Shown here: positions 6,724 to 13,864 of the stretch, piece after piece | Layout: each line of letters opens with the position of its first letter | Position numbering within the stretch: the first letter of the stretch is position 1 | From: Muribaculaceae bacterium | Lineage (GTDB): Bacteria; Bacteroidota; Bacteroidia; Bacteroidales; Muribaculaceae | Assembly (NCBI GenBank): GCA_024400895.1 | Contig: JAKSMA010000019.1 | Coordinates: forward strand, 1-18,329 | DNA length: 18,329 bases | Direction of reading: 5' to 3' | Program-made: the position numbers and the translations under genes | Notes under the pieces: model-generated | The model's input: only the letters and a program-made list of their open reading frames with translations | Told to the model about the DNA's origin: nothing | Databases searched by the model: none

Positions 6724-7890
6724 TTATTCGGCAATCTCTTTTCGTTTGCCAGATGCCACAGCACGATACACCATGGTGGCATACATAAATACATAGACAT
6801 AGACGTCGATGTAGAGCACGCCGTTCACGAAGTTGTGTATCTTGGTGGGGCAGAACATGTCGATAGGCATGATGCCCATGAATATGATGTTGGCCCAGTA
6901 GAGGATGCGGTCGAAGGTGGTGTGCTTGTCCCAAGTGTGCCAGCAGAGCATATAGCCAGCAAGGGCAATCACATAGGTGTGGGTTTCGGCAGCTTCGCTA
7001 AAGAGCACCACATATCCCATCAGCACGCCAGTGACCTGGGTGCGGAAGTCGAAATCGTGCCAACGGCTCTTGCGCCAGAAAAACAGGCCCGAAAGGATGG
7101 CCAAACCAACCAATTGCACCAAGCGCATATTGGGCAAGAACCAGCGGTCGAATGGCGGGAGGAAGATGATGTTGGGGTAGAGACCTGTGGATTCGTGGTG
7201 GTCGGCCAGCTGGTGGAACCAGTCGGCATACCAGGTGAAGAGGTCGGGTACGCCCGTTTTTATGGCTGGCAACAACACGAAGAACACGCCCCAGCCGATG
7301 GCATAGCCGAAGTTGCGCCACATGCGTGGGTAGCACAGCAGGAGCGCCAATTCGGCGGCACCGTAAATCTTGGTTGTGGCAGAGAGCATGATGAGCATCA
7401 CAGCCCAGAAGCCCTTGTCTTTTTCAAGCAGGATGTAGGCCCAGAGGAAAACCCATGCCACTGTGAGGTTGTACTGGAAACAGAACACACTTTGCCCCAC
7501 AATGAGCAGCAAGAAGCCCATGATGGCGGCTTTGTGCTTCTGGAAATGCGCAGGCAAGTGGCAGATGGCAAGCATGAGCATCGAGTAGTTCATCAAATCC
7601 CACGCGTAGGCGCCCAGCAGTCGGGGCAGATAGGCGAAGGGAGCGAACAGCACATTGAACACAGGCGAATAAATGAAGTATCGGCCGTGTGCTTGCACAT
7701 AAGAGTCGGTATACGAACTGATGCCGTTCCAGAAGTTTTGGGTGGCATCGCAGAAGTCAACGAAATTTTCGGCCCTACCGCGAAGCACCTCGATAGATGC
7801 AGCGGCGATAGTGACGATGAAGCCCAGCCAGAACACATTGCGTGGCTTGGCCCAGAACTGGCGGAATTGCTGAATGAAATTGTTACCCAT
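6724..7890 (-). CDS. GT87-family membrane glycosyltransferase (DUF2029-like, GT-C fold)
   Basis: This 388-aa polytopic protein has about ten hydrophobic segments. Features typical of glycosyltransferase family 87 include an early acidic motif after the first membrane helix (NFVDFCDATQNFWNG) and the YSPVFNVLFAPFAYLP segment, which matches the family Y(S/P)P-F---APFA-LP pattern. Known GT87 members, such as mycobacterial PimE, are polyprenyl-phosphate-mannose-dependent mannosyltransferases. The first ATG of the frame is at 7890; two codons upstream lies a TTG that I did not use. The gene has its own -7 box at 7952-7959 inside a 29-bp block also found upstream of the next gene, and it precedes the deacetylase and GT2 genes on the same strand. 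Confidence 0.82.
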   Translation of the reverse strand: MGNNFIQQFRQFWAKPRNVFWLGFIVTIAAASIEVLRGRAENFVDFCDATQNFWNGISSYTDSYVQAHGRYFIYSPVFNVLFAPFAYLPRLLGAYAWDLMNYSMLMLAICHLPAHFQKHKAAIMGFLLLIVGQSVFCFQYNLTVAWVFLWAYILLEKDKGFWAVMLIMLSATTKIYGAAELALLLCYPRMWRNFGYAIGWGVFFVLLPAIKTGVPDLFTWYADWFHQLADHHESTGLYPNIIFLPPFDRWFLPNMRLVQLVGLAILSGLFFWRKSRWHDFDFRTQVTGVLMGYVVLFSEAAETHTYVIALAGYMLCWHTWDKHTTFDRILYWANIIFMGIMPIDMFCPTKIHNFVNGVLYIDVYVYVFMYATMVYRAVASGKRKEIAE

Positions 7891-7950
7891 AGTCAATAAA
7901 TGTATGCCCGCGCGTTAATGAATTTTCGGCGCGAATTGCATAACGATTGG

Positions 7951-7979
7951 GCAAAATTACAAAATTTATTCCGTTTGTG
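7951..7979 (-). promoter_or_regulatory. promoter block A, shared 29-bp motif upstream of the GT87 gene
   Basis: On the minus strand the block ends in TAATTTTGC (7959-7951), a match to the Bacteroidetes -7 box TAnnTTTG, and includes ACGGAATA (7975-7968). It matches the block at 9799-9827 at 27 of 29 positions. It starts 60 nt before the GT87 ATG, giving a leader of about 50-60 nt. No clear TTTG -33 box is present at the standard distance, so the conserved upstream half may be a regulator site or a promoter variant. Confidence 0.55.
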
Positions 7980-7987
7980 CCACATTA

Positions 7988-9727
7988 TTATTTTGCAACA
8001 GTATGCAGGTCGGTTTTTTTTGCGTTTTTTTGTGGAGTGTAGAGCACGAAGTGGGTGTTTTCAAACACCTTTTGATAATGATTTTCGGTGAGGAAATCGT
8101 TGAGAGCCGCAATTTTAGTGTCGAAATAAAACATGTTGTTGTCGGCATGGCGGCCATAGGTGGTGAGCAGACTGTCGGTTGGCTCACTGAATGTGCTGCC
8201 CATCGCCAAAAACTTTTGGCGAAGAATGAACGGAAGATGGCCGTTGCATTTTTCCAGACGATTATTTAGGAGCGAAGTGCTCAACAATTCGGGCCAGCAG
8301 CAGTCCATCGCAGGGCGGGTGTCGGTGAGATAGTTGAGCATCGGCATACTGCCATACACGAAAAGGGTGTCGCCAGGTTTTACCCAAGGTTGGATTCCCT
8401 TGAGGGCGTCGTTCACGATGGCTGCACGCTCTGGAGTGGTAAAGACGCCTGTGACGTGAGGACTGTTGATGGTGGCTGTTTTCTGCCATAGTGGTCCGCC
8501 ATCGAAGTAGGCACCACCGGTTATCATCTTGCCCATGCATACGATAGCGAACGCCACGGTGAAATAACCAGTGCGAAACATTCGTGTGTGCTCCATGCAA
8601 ACAGCGATGGCAATGGGGGATGCAAGCATCAAGATGATGGAGCCATTGTTGAATCCACTATCTGACCCCATAGGGAGAATAAGCATCAATAGAAGTGCCA
8701 CCACTGCGACGCTGCGCATATTGCCGCAGTTGAGCCAAATGGCGGTAACACATCCTATGGCGCATAGCGCCCAGATAGGCTGGAGTGGCAGCATTCTCCA
8801 CATCAGCCACACCGACACACTCAAGGCTCCGAGCAGTAGCATCACGCGAATGAACGGCGAACCGATGCGATGGCGAAGCACGGTGTAGATGCCAATGATG
8901 GATGCGAGTTTGAACCACGTGGTGAATTCAATATAATAGAAACTGAATTGCTGGGTGATGAGCGAAACGATGTTGTGCGACGATTCGCCAGAGTTGTCGG
9001 CAGCGATGTGGCGAAGGGTGGCGAGGTTGTCGGTGAATATGGTAAGGTGGCCCAATGCGGCCATTAGTACGATGATCCCCCCCACGCCCACAGCGATGCC
9101 CGCTATGCTAACGGCAGCGAGTTGAGCACCTTTTTTTAGTGACTTACCACCATACCATACCGCGAGCAGTGGAATGAAAGCAAAAATGAATCCGAGCACA
9201 TTCGGTGTGCGTGAAAAAGCATTGATGCCGAGAAGGCATCCTCCAACTAAAGCTGTTAACATGCGTGGCTTCAGTAGCTGTTCGATGGCCAAAAGATAGA
9301 GCGCGATGGAAAGCAAGTCGTAGCAAAAAGTGACGGGAAGAGCCACGAATGCCACCATCGAAAGTGTGTTGCCCACCACTATGGCTGTGGCCGAAATGTG
9401 CGGCTTGAGTATGCGCCACACCGTGAACATGCACAACACAAGACACGCCAAGCCAAGCAGGCGCATGCCGAGCAAGCCCATGGCAGGGCAGATGGCCAAG
9501 AAAGTGCCACCCACAATGCCGCTGAGGTAATACATGAAGTGGTAGCCAACTGTTTCGGGAGCGGTGAAGATGTTGGCGTAAAAGGTCATGTACTGACCAT
9601 TGTCGCACACGTCAAACCCCCAAAAAACGCCAAGCAAAAGATAAATAGCAATGCCAGCGATTGAGCATGCGAGCCATCGACGTGGCCTTGTATCAATGAA
9701 TGCTTGTATGTTTTGCCAATTGTTCAA
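7988..9727 (-). CDS. polytopic membrane protein, probable GT-C (GT39/PMT-like) glycosyltransferase
   Basis: This 579-aa protein has many hydrophobic helices from residue 19 to about 430 and a soluble C-terminal domain. An acidic motif after the first helix (FWGFDVCDNGQY) sits where GT-C enzymes carry their catalytic Asp. The C-terminal block WVKPGDTLFVYGSMPMLNYL resembles the periplasmic domains of Bacteroidetes PMT/GT39-like proteins. No ATG exists between the upstream in-frame stop (9761-9763) and codon 47, so translation probably starts at the TTG at 9727, which keeps the first membrane helix. It is the first gene of the minus-strand glycan cluster and diverges from the MBOAT gene. Family membership is inferred from architecture. 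Confidence 0.7.
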   Translation of the reverse strand: MNNWQNIQAFIDTRPRRWLACSIAGIAIYLLLGVFWGFDVCDNGQYMTFYANIFTAPETVGYHFMYYLSGIVGGTFLAICPAMGLLGMRLLGLACLVLCMFTVWRILKPHISATAIVVGNTLSMVAFVALPVTFCYDLLSIALYLLAIEQLLKPRMLTALVGGCLLGINAFSRTPNVLGFIFAFIPLLAVWYGGKSLKKGAQLAAVSIAGIAVGVGGIIVLMAALGHLTIFTDNLATLRHIAADNSGESSHNIVSLITQQFSFYYIEFTTWFKLASIIGIYTVLRHRIGSPFIRVMLLLGALSVSVWLMWRMLPLQPIWALCAIGCVTAIWLNCGNMRSVAVVALLLMLILPMGSDSGFNNGSIILMLASPIAIAVCMEHTRMFRTGYFTVAFAIVCMGKMITGGAYFDGGPLWQKTATINSPHVTGVFTTPERAAIVNDALKGIQPWVKPGDTLFVYGSMPMLNYLTDTRPAMDCCWPELLSTSLLNNRLEKCNGHLPFILRQKFLAMGSTFSEPTDSLLTTYGRHADNNMFYFDTKIAALNDFLTENHYQKVFENTHFVLYTPQKNAKKTDLHTVAK

Positions 9728-9798
9728 AAGAATGATTGTTATATAAAATTTTACTTTTTTTCATAGGTCAACTATATGAGTAGTTTGACAATGCTTCT

Positions 9799-9827
9799 GC
9801 AAAATTACAAAATATATTCCGTTTATG
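9799..9827 (-). promoter_or_regulatory. promoter block B, second copy of the 29-bp motif
   Basis: This is a 27/29 match to the block at 7951-7979, with the -7 box TAATTTTG at 9807-9800 on the minus strand. It starts 71 nt before the TTG start of the GT-C-like gene. The two differences fall at the 16th and 27th positions of the block, outside the -7 box. Confidence 0.55.
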
Positions 9828-9866
9828 TTGTTTTTCAAACAGAATAATGCCGTTATGGCGTAAAAG

Positions 9867-9898
9867 ATTGCTTTTTTTAAAAAATAATTATACCTTTG
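9867..9898 (+). promoter_or_regulatory. Bacteroidetes-type promoter of the MBOAT gene
   Basis: The -7 box TACCTTTG (9891-9898) fits TAnnTTTG. ATTG (9867-9870) stands in for the -33 TTTG with an ideal 20-bp spacer that is very A/T-rich. The ATG of the MBOAT gene is at 9906, only 7 nt past the box, so the mRNA would have almost no leader. Confidence 0.65.
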
Positions 9899-9905
9899 CT
9901 TTGTT

Positions 9906-11351
9906 ATGTCGTTTGTATCCCTACAATTTGCATTGTTTTTACCATTGGTGTTTTTGCTCTACTGGTTTGTTTTTCGCCAGTTGAAGTGGCAAAATCTTCT
10001 GCTTTTGGTTGCCAGTTATGTGTTCTATGGCTGGTGGGATTGGCGTTTCCTGTGCTTGATATTCTTTACCACTTTGTGCAGTTATGCGAGCGGGTTGCTG
10101 ATTGAGAAAAATGATGGCAACCGCAAACTGCAAAAATGGATAAGCGCGGGCAACATTATCGTGAATCTCCTGATTCTTGGTGTTTTTAAATACTACAATT
10201 TTTTTGTTGGGAGTTTGGCCACGTTGCTTTCGCAGTTTGGCATGAGTGTGGATTGGCCCACTGCCAATATCATTCTTCCTGTGGGCATTTCGTTCTACAC
10301 CTTCCAGGCATTGAGTTATTCTATCGACATCTATAAAGGGAAAATCAAGGCATCTCGCGATTTCGTGGCCTTCGTGGCCTTCATCAGTTTCTTCCCCCAA
10401 CTTGTGGCAGGTCCTATAGAGAGGGCTTCGCATTTGCTGCCACAGTTTTTGGCGAAGCGCACCTTCGACTATGCCAAAGCCGTGGACGGTTGCAGGCAGA
10501 TGTTGTGGGGCTTTTTCAAAAAAATGGTGATTGCTGATATGTGTGCCACTGTTGTCAATACCACATGGAGCGACTTCTCCTCGGTGTCGACTGTGAATTT
10601 GTGGGTGACTATCGTGCTGTTCTCTTTCCAGATATATTGCGATTTTTCAGCCTACAGCGACATCGCCATAGGGTGTGCTCGTCTCTTTGGCTTCGACCTT
10701 GTGAAGAACTTCAACTATCCATACTTTTCACGTAGCATACCCGAGTTTTGGCGCCGCTGGCACATGTCGCTTCTCTCTTGGTTTCGCGATTATGTGTATT
10801 TCCCTCTTGGCGGTAGCCGATGCGCGAAATGGCGCACAGTGCTCAACACCATCACCGTGTTTGTGATTAGTGGCCTGTGGCACGGCGCGGCGTGGACCTT
10901 TGTGGTCTATGGTATCTTCCATGGGGTGATGTGTAGTTTTTATGGTGTCACCGACATTAAAAGCAAATATGAACACAATGTGGGCTACGGCCGCTTGCTC
11001 CCCTCGTTTAAGGAGTTGGGGCTGATGCTGCTCACCTTTGCGTTGGTGTCGCTGGCTCGCGTGCTGTTCCGTGCCGAAGGCGACTTGTCGATGGCATTCG
11101 CCTACTATGCCCAATTGTTCTCCACCACATTGAGTTATGATTGTAACATAGTGGGCGCAAAGTCGCTCGTCGTGTGCGCCATGTTGCTATGTGTAGAGTG
11201 GGTGAAGCGCGACTGCAACCACCCGATGGAACTGTCCGGACACGGACTTATGCGTAGCAGAGTGGGCAGATGGCTGCTCTACATCGTGCTGGCAAGCATC
11301 ACGTTCTTCTGCCAGGCAGGTGAGCAAGATTTTATATATTTCCAATTTTAG
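9906..11351 (+). CDS. MBOAT-family O-acyltransferase (AlgI/DltB-like)
   Basis: This 481-aa polytopic enzyme belongs to the membrane-bound O-acyltransferase family. AlgI-type members pass acetyl groups across the membrane for polysaccharide O-acetylation. The characteristic blocks are YVFYGWWDWRF (38-48), PVGISFYTFQALSY (125-138), FFPQLVAGPIER (162-173), FWRRWHMSLLSWFRDYV (281-297, His286) and GLWHGAAWTFVVYG (323-336), where His326 corresponds to the conserved catalytic histidine. Length is normal for AlgI. The next gene, 6 nt downstream, encodes an SGNH-like protein, the usual arrangement of an AlgI-like transporter/transferase with its periplasmic partner. It diverges from the glycosyltransferase cluster, so the likely acceptor is the glycan made there. 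Acceptor identity is inference. Confidence 0.93.
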   Translation: MSFVSLQFALFLPLVFLLYWFVFRQLKWQNLLLLVASYVFYGWWDWRFLCLIFFTTLCSYASGLLIEKNDGNRKLQKWISAGNIIVNLLILGVFKYYNFFVGSLATLLSQFGMSVDWPTANIILPVGISFYTFQALSYSIDIYKGKIKASRDFVAFVAFISFFPQLVAGPIERASHLLPQFLAKRTFDYAKAVDGCRQMLWGFFKKMVIADMCATVVNTTWSDFSSVSTVNLWVTIVLFSFQIYCDFSAYSDIAIGCARLFGFDLVKNFNYPYFSRSIPEFWRRWHMSLLSWFRDYVYFPLGGSRCAKWRTVLNTITVFVISGLWHGAAWTFVVYGIFHGVMCSFYGVTDIKSKYEHNVGYGRLLPSFKELGLMLLTFALVSLARVLFRAEGDLSMAFAYYAQLFSTTLSYDCNIVGAKSLVVCAMLLCVEWVKRDCNHPMELSGHGLMRSRVGRWLLYIVLASITFFCQAGEQDFIYFQF

Positions 11352-11357
11352 AGGTTA

Positions 11358-12287
11358 ATGAAGCGTTTTCTTACATATTCGTCGTTGTTCCTTGCCGTGA
11401 TGCTGGGCATTATTGGCGTGGCAGAAATCATCACGCGCCAATATCCCAATTCGTATGCCTACAAGAAACAGTGGATGGACCAGAATGCGGCGCGTGTGCG
11501 CACATTGGTGCTTGGCGGCTCTCACACCTATTATGCTGTGAAGCCCGACCTGCTCGGTGCCGATGCCTTCAGCTTGGCGAATGTGTCGCAACCACCTGAA
11601 TACGACTTTTGGTTGCTGAACTCCTACATAGGTCGCTGTAAAAACTTGAAAACGGTGATTATGGTGGCAGATGAGGCAAATTTCTTCGACAAGCCCATGG
11701 AAGATGTGCCCATTGAGTGGTATCGCTGTCGCTATTACCGTATATATATGGGCTATCCAAAACATAGCAAATGCTCAAAATACAATTTTGAATGCACCGA
11801 TATCGGCACGTTTACCCGAAAGTTGCCACCCGCCATTAAATATTTGTTTACGGGTGAATACGCTTTGGAATGCGACTCGTTGGGCTTTGGTAGCTCGTTC
11901 GTCACGCCCGACCATTTCAATGCAGAAGAAATGGAACGCAAAGCCGTAGGCATAGCCGAGCACCATCGCTGCGACGACTGGAGTCAGGTCGACCGCAATT
12001 TTGCCGATGTGATGCATGTGGCGCAACTTTGTAAGGAAAAAGGAATCCGCTTGATTCTGGTTACCCCTCCAATGTGGGACGGTTTCGTGAAAAAGGTGAG
12101 TAAACATCAATTGGATGTGATGTACAGTTGCATTGCTAAAGTCCAAAAGGCCACAGGCGCACTTTATGGCGATTACTTGCGCGACCGGCGCTTTTCGGGC
12201 GTGGATTTCTACGACCCCGACCACCTCTCGCGACAAGGGGCTGAGAAATTTACGGCTATTTTGAAACAAGATTTTGGTGGCTTTTGA
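11358..12287 (+). CDS. SGNH-hydrolase-like protein, probable partner of the MBOAT acyltransferase
   Basis: This 309-aa protein has an N-terminal hydrophobic segment (about 4-24) acting as signal anchor, so the rest is probably extracytoplasmic. SGNH-type signatures are LVLGGSHTYY (50-59, nucleophile Ser55 with an adjacent His) and FYDPDHLSRQGAEKF near the C-terminus (Asp286-x-x-His289, the usual Asp/His pair of the triad). In alginate and related systems such proteins (AlgJ/AlgX type) carry out or assist the final acetyl transfer to the polymer. The gene begins 6 nt after the MBOAT stop, with GAGG just before the ATG, and is clearly co-transcribed. The middle region (about 110-200) shows no pattern I recognise, so the exact subfamily is uncertain. 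Confidence 0.8.
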   Translation: MKRFLTYSSLFLAVMLGIIGVAEIITRQYPNSYAYKKQWMDQNAARVRTLVLGGSHTYYAVKPDLLGADAFSLANVSQPPEYDFWLLNSYIGRCKNLKTVIMVADEANFFDKPMEDVPIEWYRCRYYRIYMGYPKHSKCSKYNFECTDIGTFTRKLPPAIKYLFTGEYALECDSLGFGSSFVTPDHFNAEEMERKAVGIAEHHRCDDWSQVDRNFADVMHVAQLCKEKGIRLILVTPPMWDGFVKKVSKHQLDVMYSCIAKVQKATGALYGDYLRDRRFSGVDFYDPDHLSRQGAEKFTAILKQDFGGF

Positions 12288-12297
12288 GAGGCTGGGT

Positions 12298-12329
12298 GTT
12301 GCGTAATTCCGCTAAATAGTGTAACTTTG
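12298..12329 (+). promoter_or_regulatory. Bacteroidetes-type promoter of metK
   Basis: The -7 box TAACTTTG (12322-12329) is preceded, after a 20-bp spacer, by GTTG (12298-12301) in the -33 position. Transcription would start near 12334, giving a leader of about 130 nt before the metK ATG. That leader contains the SAM-II-like element. Confidence 0.7.
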
Positions 12330-12357
12330 CACCCGCATTTGAAAATAATTAACAACC

Positions 12358-12406
12358 AAGGTGGAAAAATTTGGCTGCTTGCAACCACTTAAAAAAATGC
12401 TAAAAC
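12358..12406 (+). promoter_or_regulatory. SAM-II (metA-type) riboswitch-like aptamer in the metK leader
   Basis: The leader carries the conserved SAM-II sequence blocks in the correct order: GGTGG, ATTTG, CTTGCAACCACTT, then GCTAAA. It can fold as an H-type pseudoknot. Helix P1 pairs 12359-12364 with 12385-12390 (one G-U). Helix P2 pairs TTTGGC (12370-12375) with GCTAAA (12399-12404, one G-U). SAM-II aptamers are compact H-type pseudoknots that bind S-adenosylmethionine and usually turn down methionine/SAM genes. Here the gene 59 nt downstream makes SAM itself, so feedback control is the natural reading. The loop before TTGCA is shorter than in the alphaproteobacterial examples I remember. 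A covariance-model search would settle it. Confidence 0.75.
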
Positions 12407-12464
12407 TGCGAATAATCCCTCATAAATTCACAGCCTAATTAGCGTTTTTTTCACCATTAAATTG

Positions 12465-13763
12465 ATGGAAAAAATGAATTACTTATTCTCATCGGAATCA
12501 GTTTCCGAAGGGCATCCTGATAAGGTTGCCGATCAGATTAGCGACGCTATTCTCGACCAATTTCTCGCTTTCGACCCCGAATCGAAAGTGGCTTGTGAAA
12601 CTCTTGTGACCACCGGCCAGGTGGTGCTTGCCGGCGAAGTGAAGTCGGAAGCGTATATCGACCTCCCAGAAGTGGCTCGCGAAACCATTAAAAAGATTGG
12701 CTACAACAAGAGTGAATATATGTTCGACGCCGACTCTTGCGGTGTGCTCACTGCCATTCATGAGCAGTCGGGCGACATCAACCGCGGCGTGGACCGTAGC
12801 GAAAAAGAAGCCCAAGGCGCTGGCGACCAGGGCATGATGTTTGGCTATGCTTGCACCGAAACTCCAAGCTATCTGCCACTCTCTCTCGACTTGGCTCACC
12901 TTCTCCTCATCAAACTTGCAAAGCTCCGCAAGGGACACGTGATTCCTTATCTCCGTCCCGATGCAAAGAGTCAGGTGACTGTGGAATACGATGGCGAAAC
13001 CAACAAGCCTGTTCGCATCCACACTATCGTTATCAGCACTCAGCACGACGAATTCGTTGACCCAAAGAAGGAAGGCGTCAGCCAAGAAGAAGCCGACAAG
13101 ATGATGCACGACCGCATCTATGCTGATGTGAAGAATGTGCTTCTGCCTACTCTTCTTGACGACCTCCCTGCCGAAACTCAAGCACTCTTCGACGACAAGC
13201 TGATTTTGCTCGTTAACCCAACCGGAAAATTCGTGATTGGTGGTCCTCATGGCGACACTGGACTCACCGGCCGTAAGATTATCGTCGACACCTACGGAGG
13301 CCGTGGCGCTCACGGTGGTGGCGCATTCTCGGGCAAGGACCCAAGTAAGGTCGACCGCAGTGCTGCCTACGCTGCTCGCCACATTGCCAAGAATGCAGTG
13401 GCTGCAGGCATTGCCGACGAAATGCTCGTGCAAATCAGTTATGCAATCGGTCAGGCAGAACCAGTCAACTTCTTCGTGAACACCTATGGCACAAGCAAGG
13501 TGAATGCAAGTGATGCAGAAATCGCAGAAAAGCTCAGCGAGGTGTTCCCTCTCACTCCTTTCGCCATCGAACAGCGCTTGAAGTTACGTCAACCGATTTA
13601 TGAAGAAACTGCCGCCTATGGTCACATGGGCCGCAAACCAAAATTGGTGACGAAGCACTTCGCCTCAAAATACGAACGTAAGGAATTCTCTATGGAAGTG
13701 GAACTCTTCACTTGGGAAAAGCTTGACTTCGTGGACGTGATTAAAGAAAAATTTGGTTTGTAA
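12465..13763 (+). CDS. metK: S-adenosylmethionine synthase
   Basis: Methionine adenosyltransferase makes S-adenosylmethionine from methionine and ATP in the cytoplasm. The 432-aa protein has the family signatures GHPDK (16-20), [12 protein letters not shown] (118-129) and [16 protein letters not shown] (284-299, the phosphate-binding loop), plus the [17 protein letters not shown] block (256-272). It is somewhat longer than the roughly 385-aa E. coli enzyme, as is usual in Bacteroidetes. Start choice: ATG at 12465; an ATG three codons later (12474) would give MNYLFSSES, which matches the usual family N-terminus even better, and a TTG lies immediately upstream at 12462. The gene has its own promoter, a SAM-II-like leader and a strong terminator, so it is probably monocistronic. 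Confidence 0.98.
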   Translation: MEKMNYLFSSESVSEGHPDKVADQISDAILDQFLAFDPESKVACETLVTTGQVVLAGEVKSEAYIDLPEVARETIKKIGYNKSEYMFDADSCGVLTAIHEQSGDINRGVDRSEKEAQGAGDQGMMFGYACTETPSYLPLSLDLAHLLLIKLAKLRKGHVIPYLRPDAKSQVTVEYDGETNKPVRIHTIVISTQHDEFVDPKKEGVSQEEADKMMHDRIYADVKNVLLPTLLDDLPAETQALFDDKLILLVNPTGKFVIGGPHGDTGLTGRKIIVDTYGGRGAHGGGAFSGKDPSKVDRSAAYAARHIAKNAVAAGIADEMLVQISYAIGQAEPVNFFVNTYGTSKVNASDAEIAEKLSEVFPLTPFAIEQRLKLRQPIYEETAAYGHMGRKPKLVTKHFASKYERKEFSMEVELFTWEKLDFVDVIKEKFGL

Positions 13764-13794
13764 TTTACGAATCAGTTCTATATCCATAACGCTC

Positions 13795-13827
13795 GCCACC
13801 CCTCACCTGCAGGGGTGGCTTTTTTTT
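13795..13827 (+). terminator. rho-independent terminator of metK
   Basis: A perfect 9-bp stem pairs GCCACCCCT (13795-13803) with AGGGGTGGC (13811-13819) around a 7-nt loop. It is followed directly by eight T (13820-13827) on the + strand. It lies 31 nt after the metK stop. The minus side has no T-run, so it serves metK rather than the converging hipA. Confidence 0.95.
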
Positions 13828-13864
13828 GTCCGCCCCCACCGATTGCCAAATCCGATTTTGAGGA

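Noticed and set aside
6835..7899. 354-codon open frame on the + strand
   Set aside because: It is antisense to the GT87 gene. The translation is rich in His, Glu and Val with no membrane or domain pattern, as expected of a mirror frame of a hydrophobic gene.
12498..13433. 311-codon open frame on the minus strand
   Set aside because: It is antisense to metK, which is unambiguous.
13795..13819. bidirectional terminator for metK and hipA
   Set aside because: The T-run exists only on the + strand side; the minus side shows no T-rich tail.
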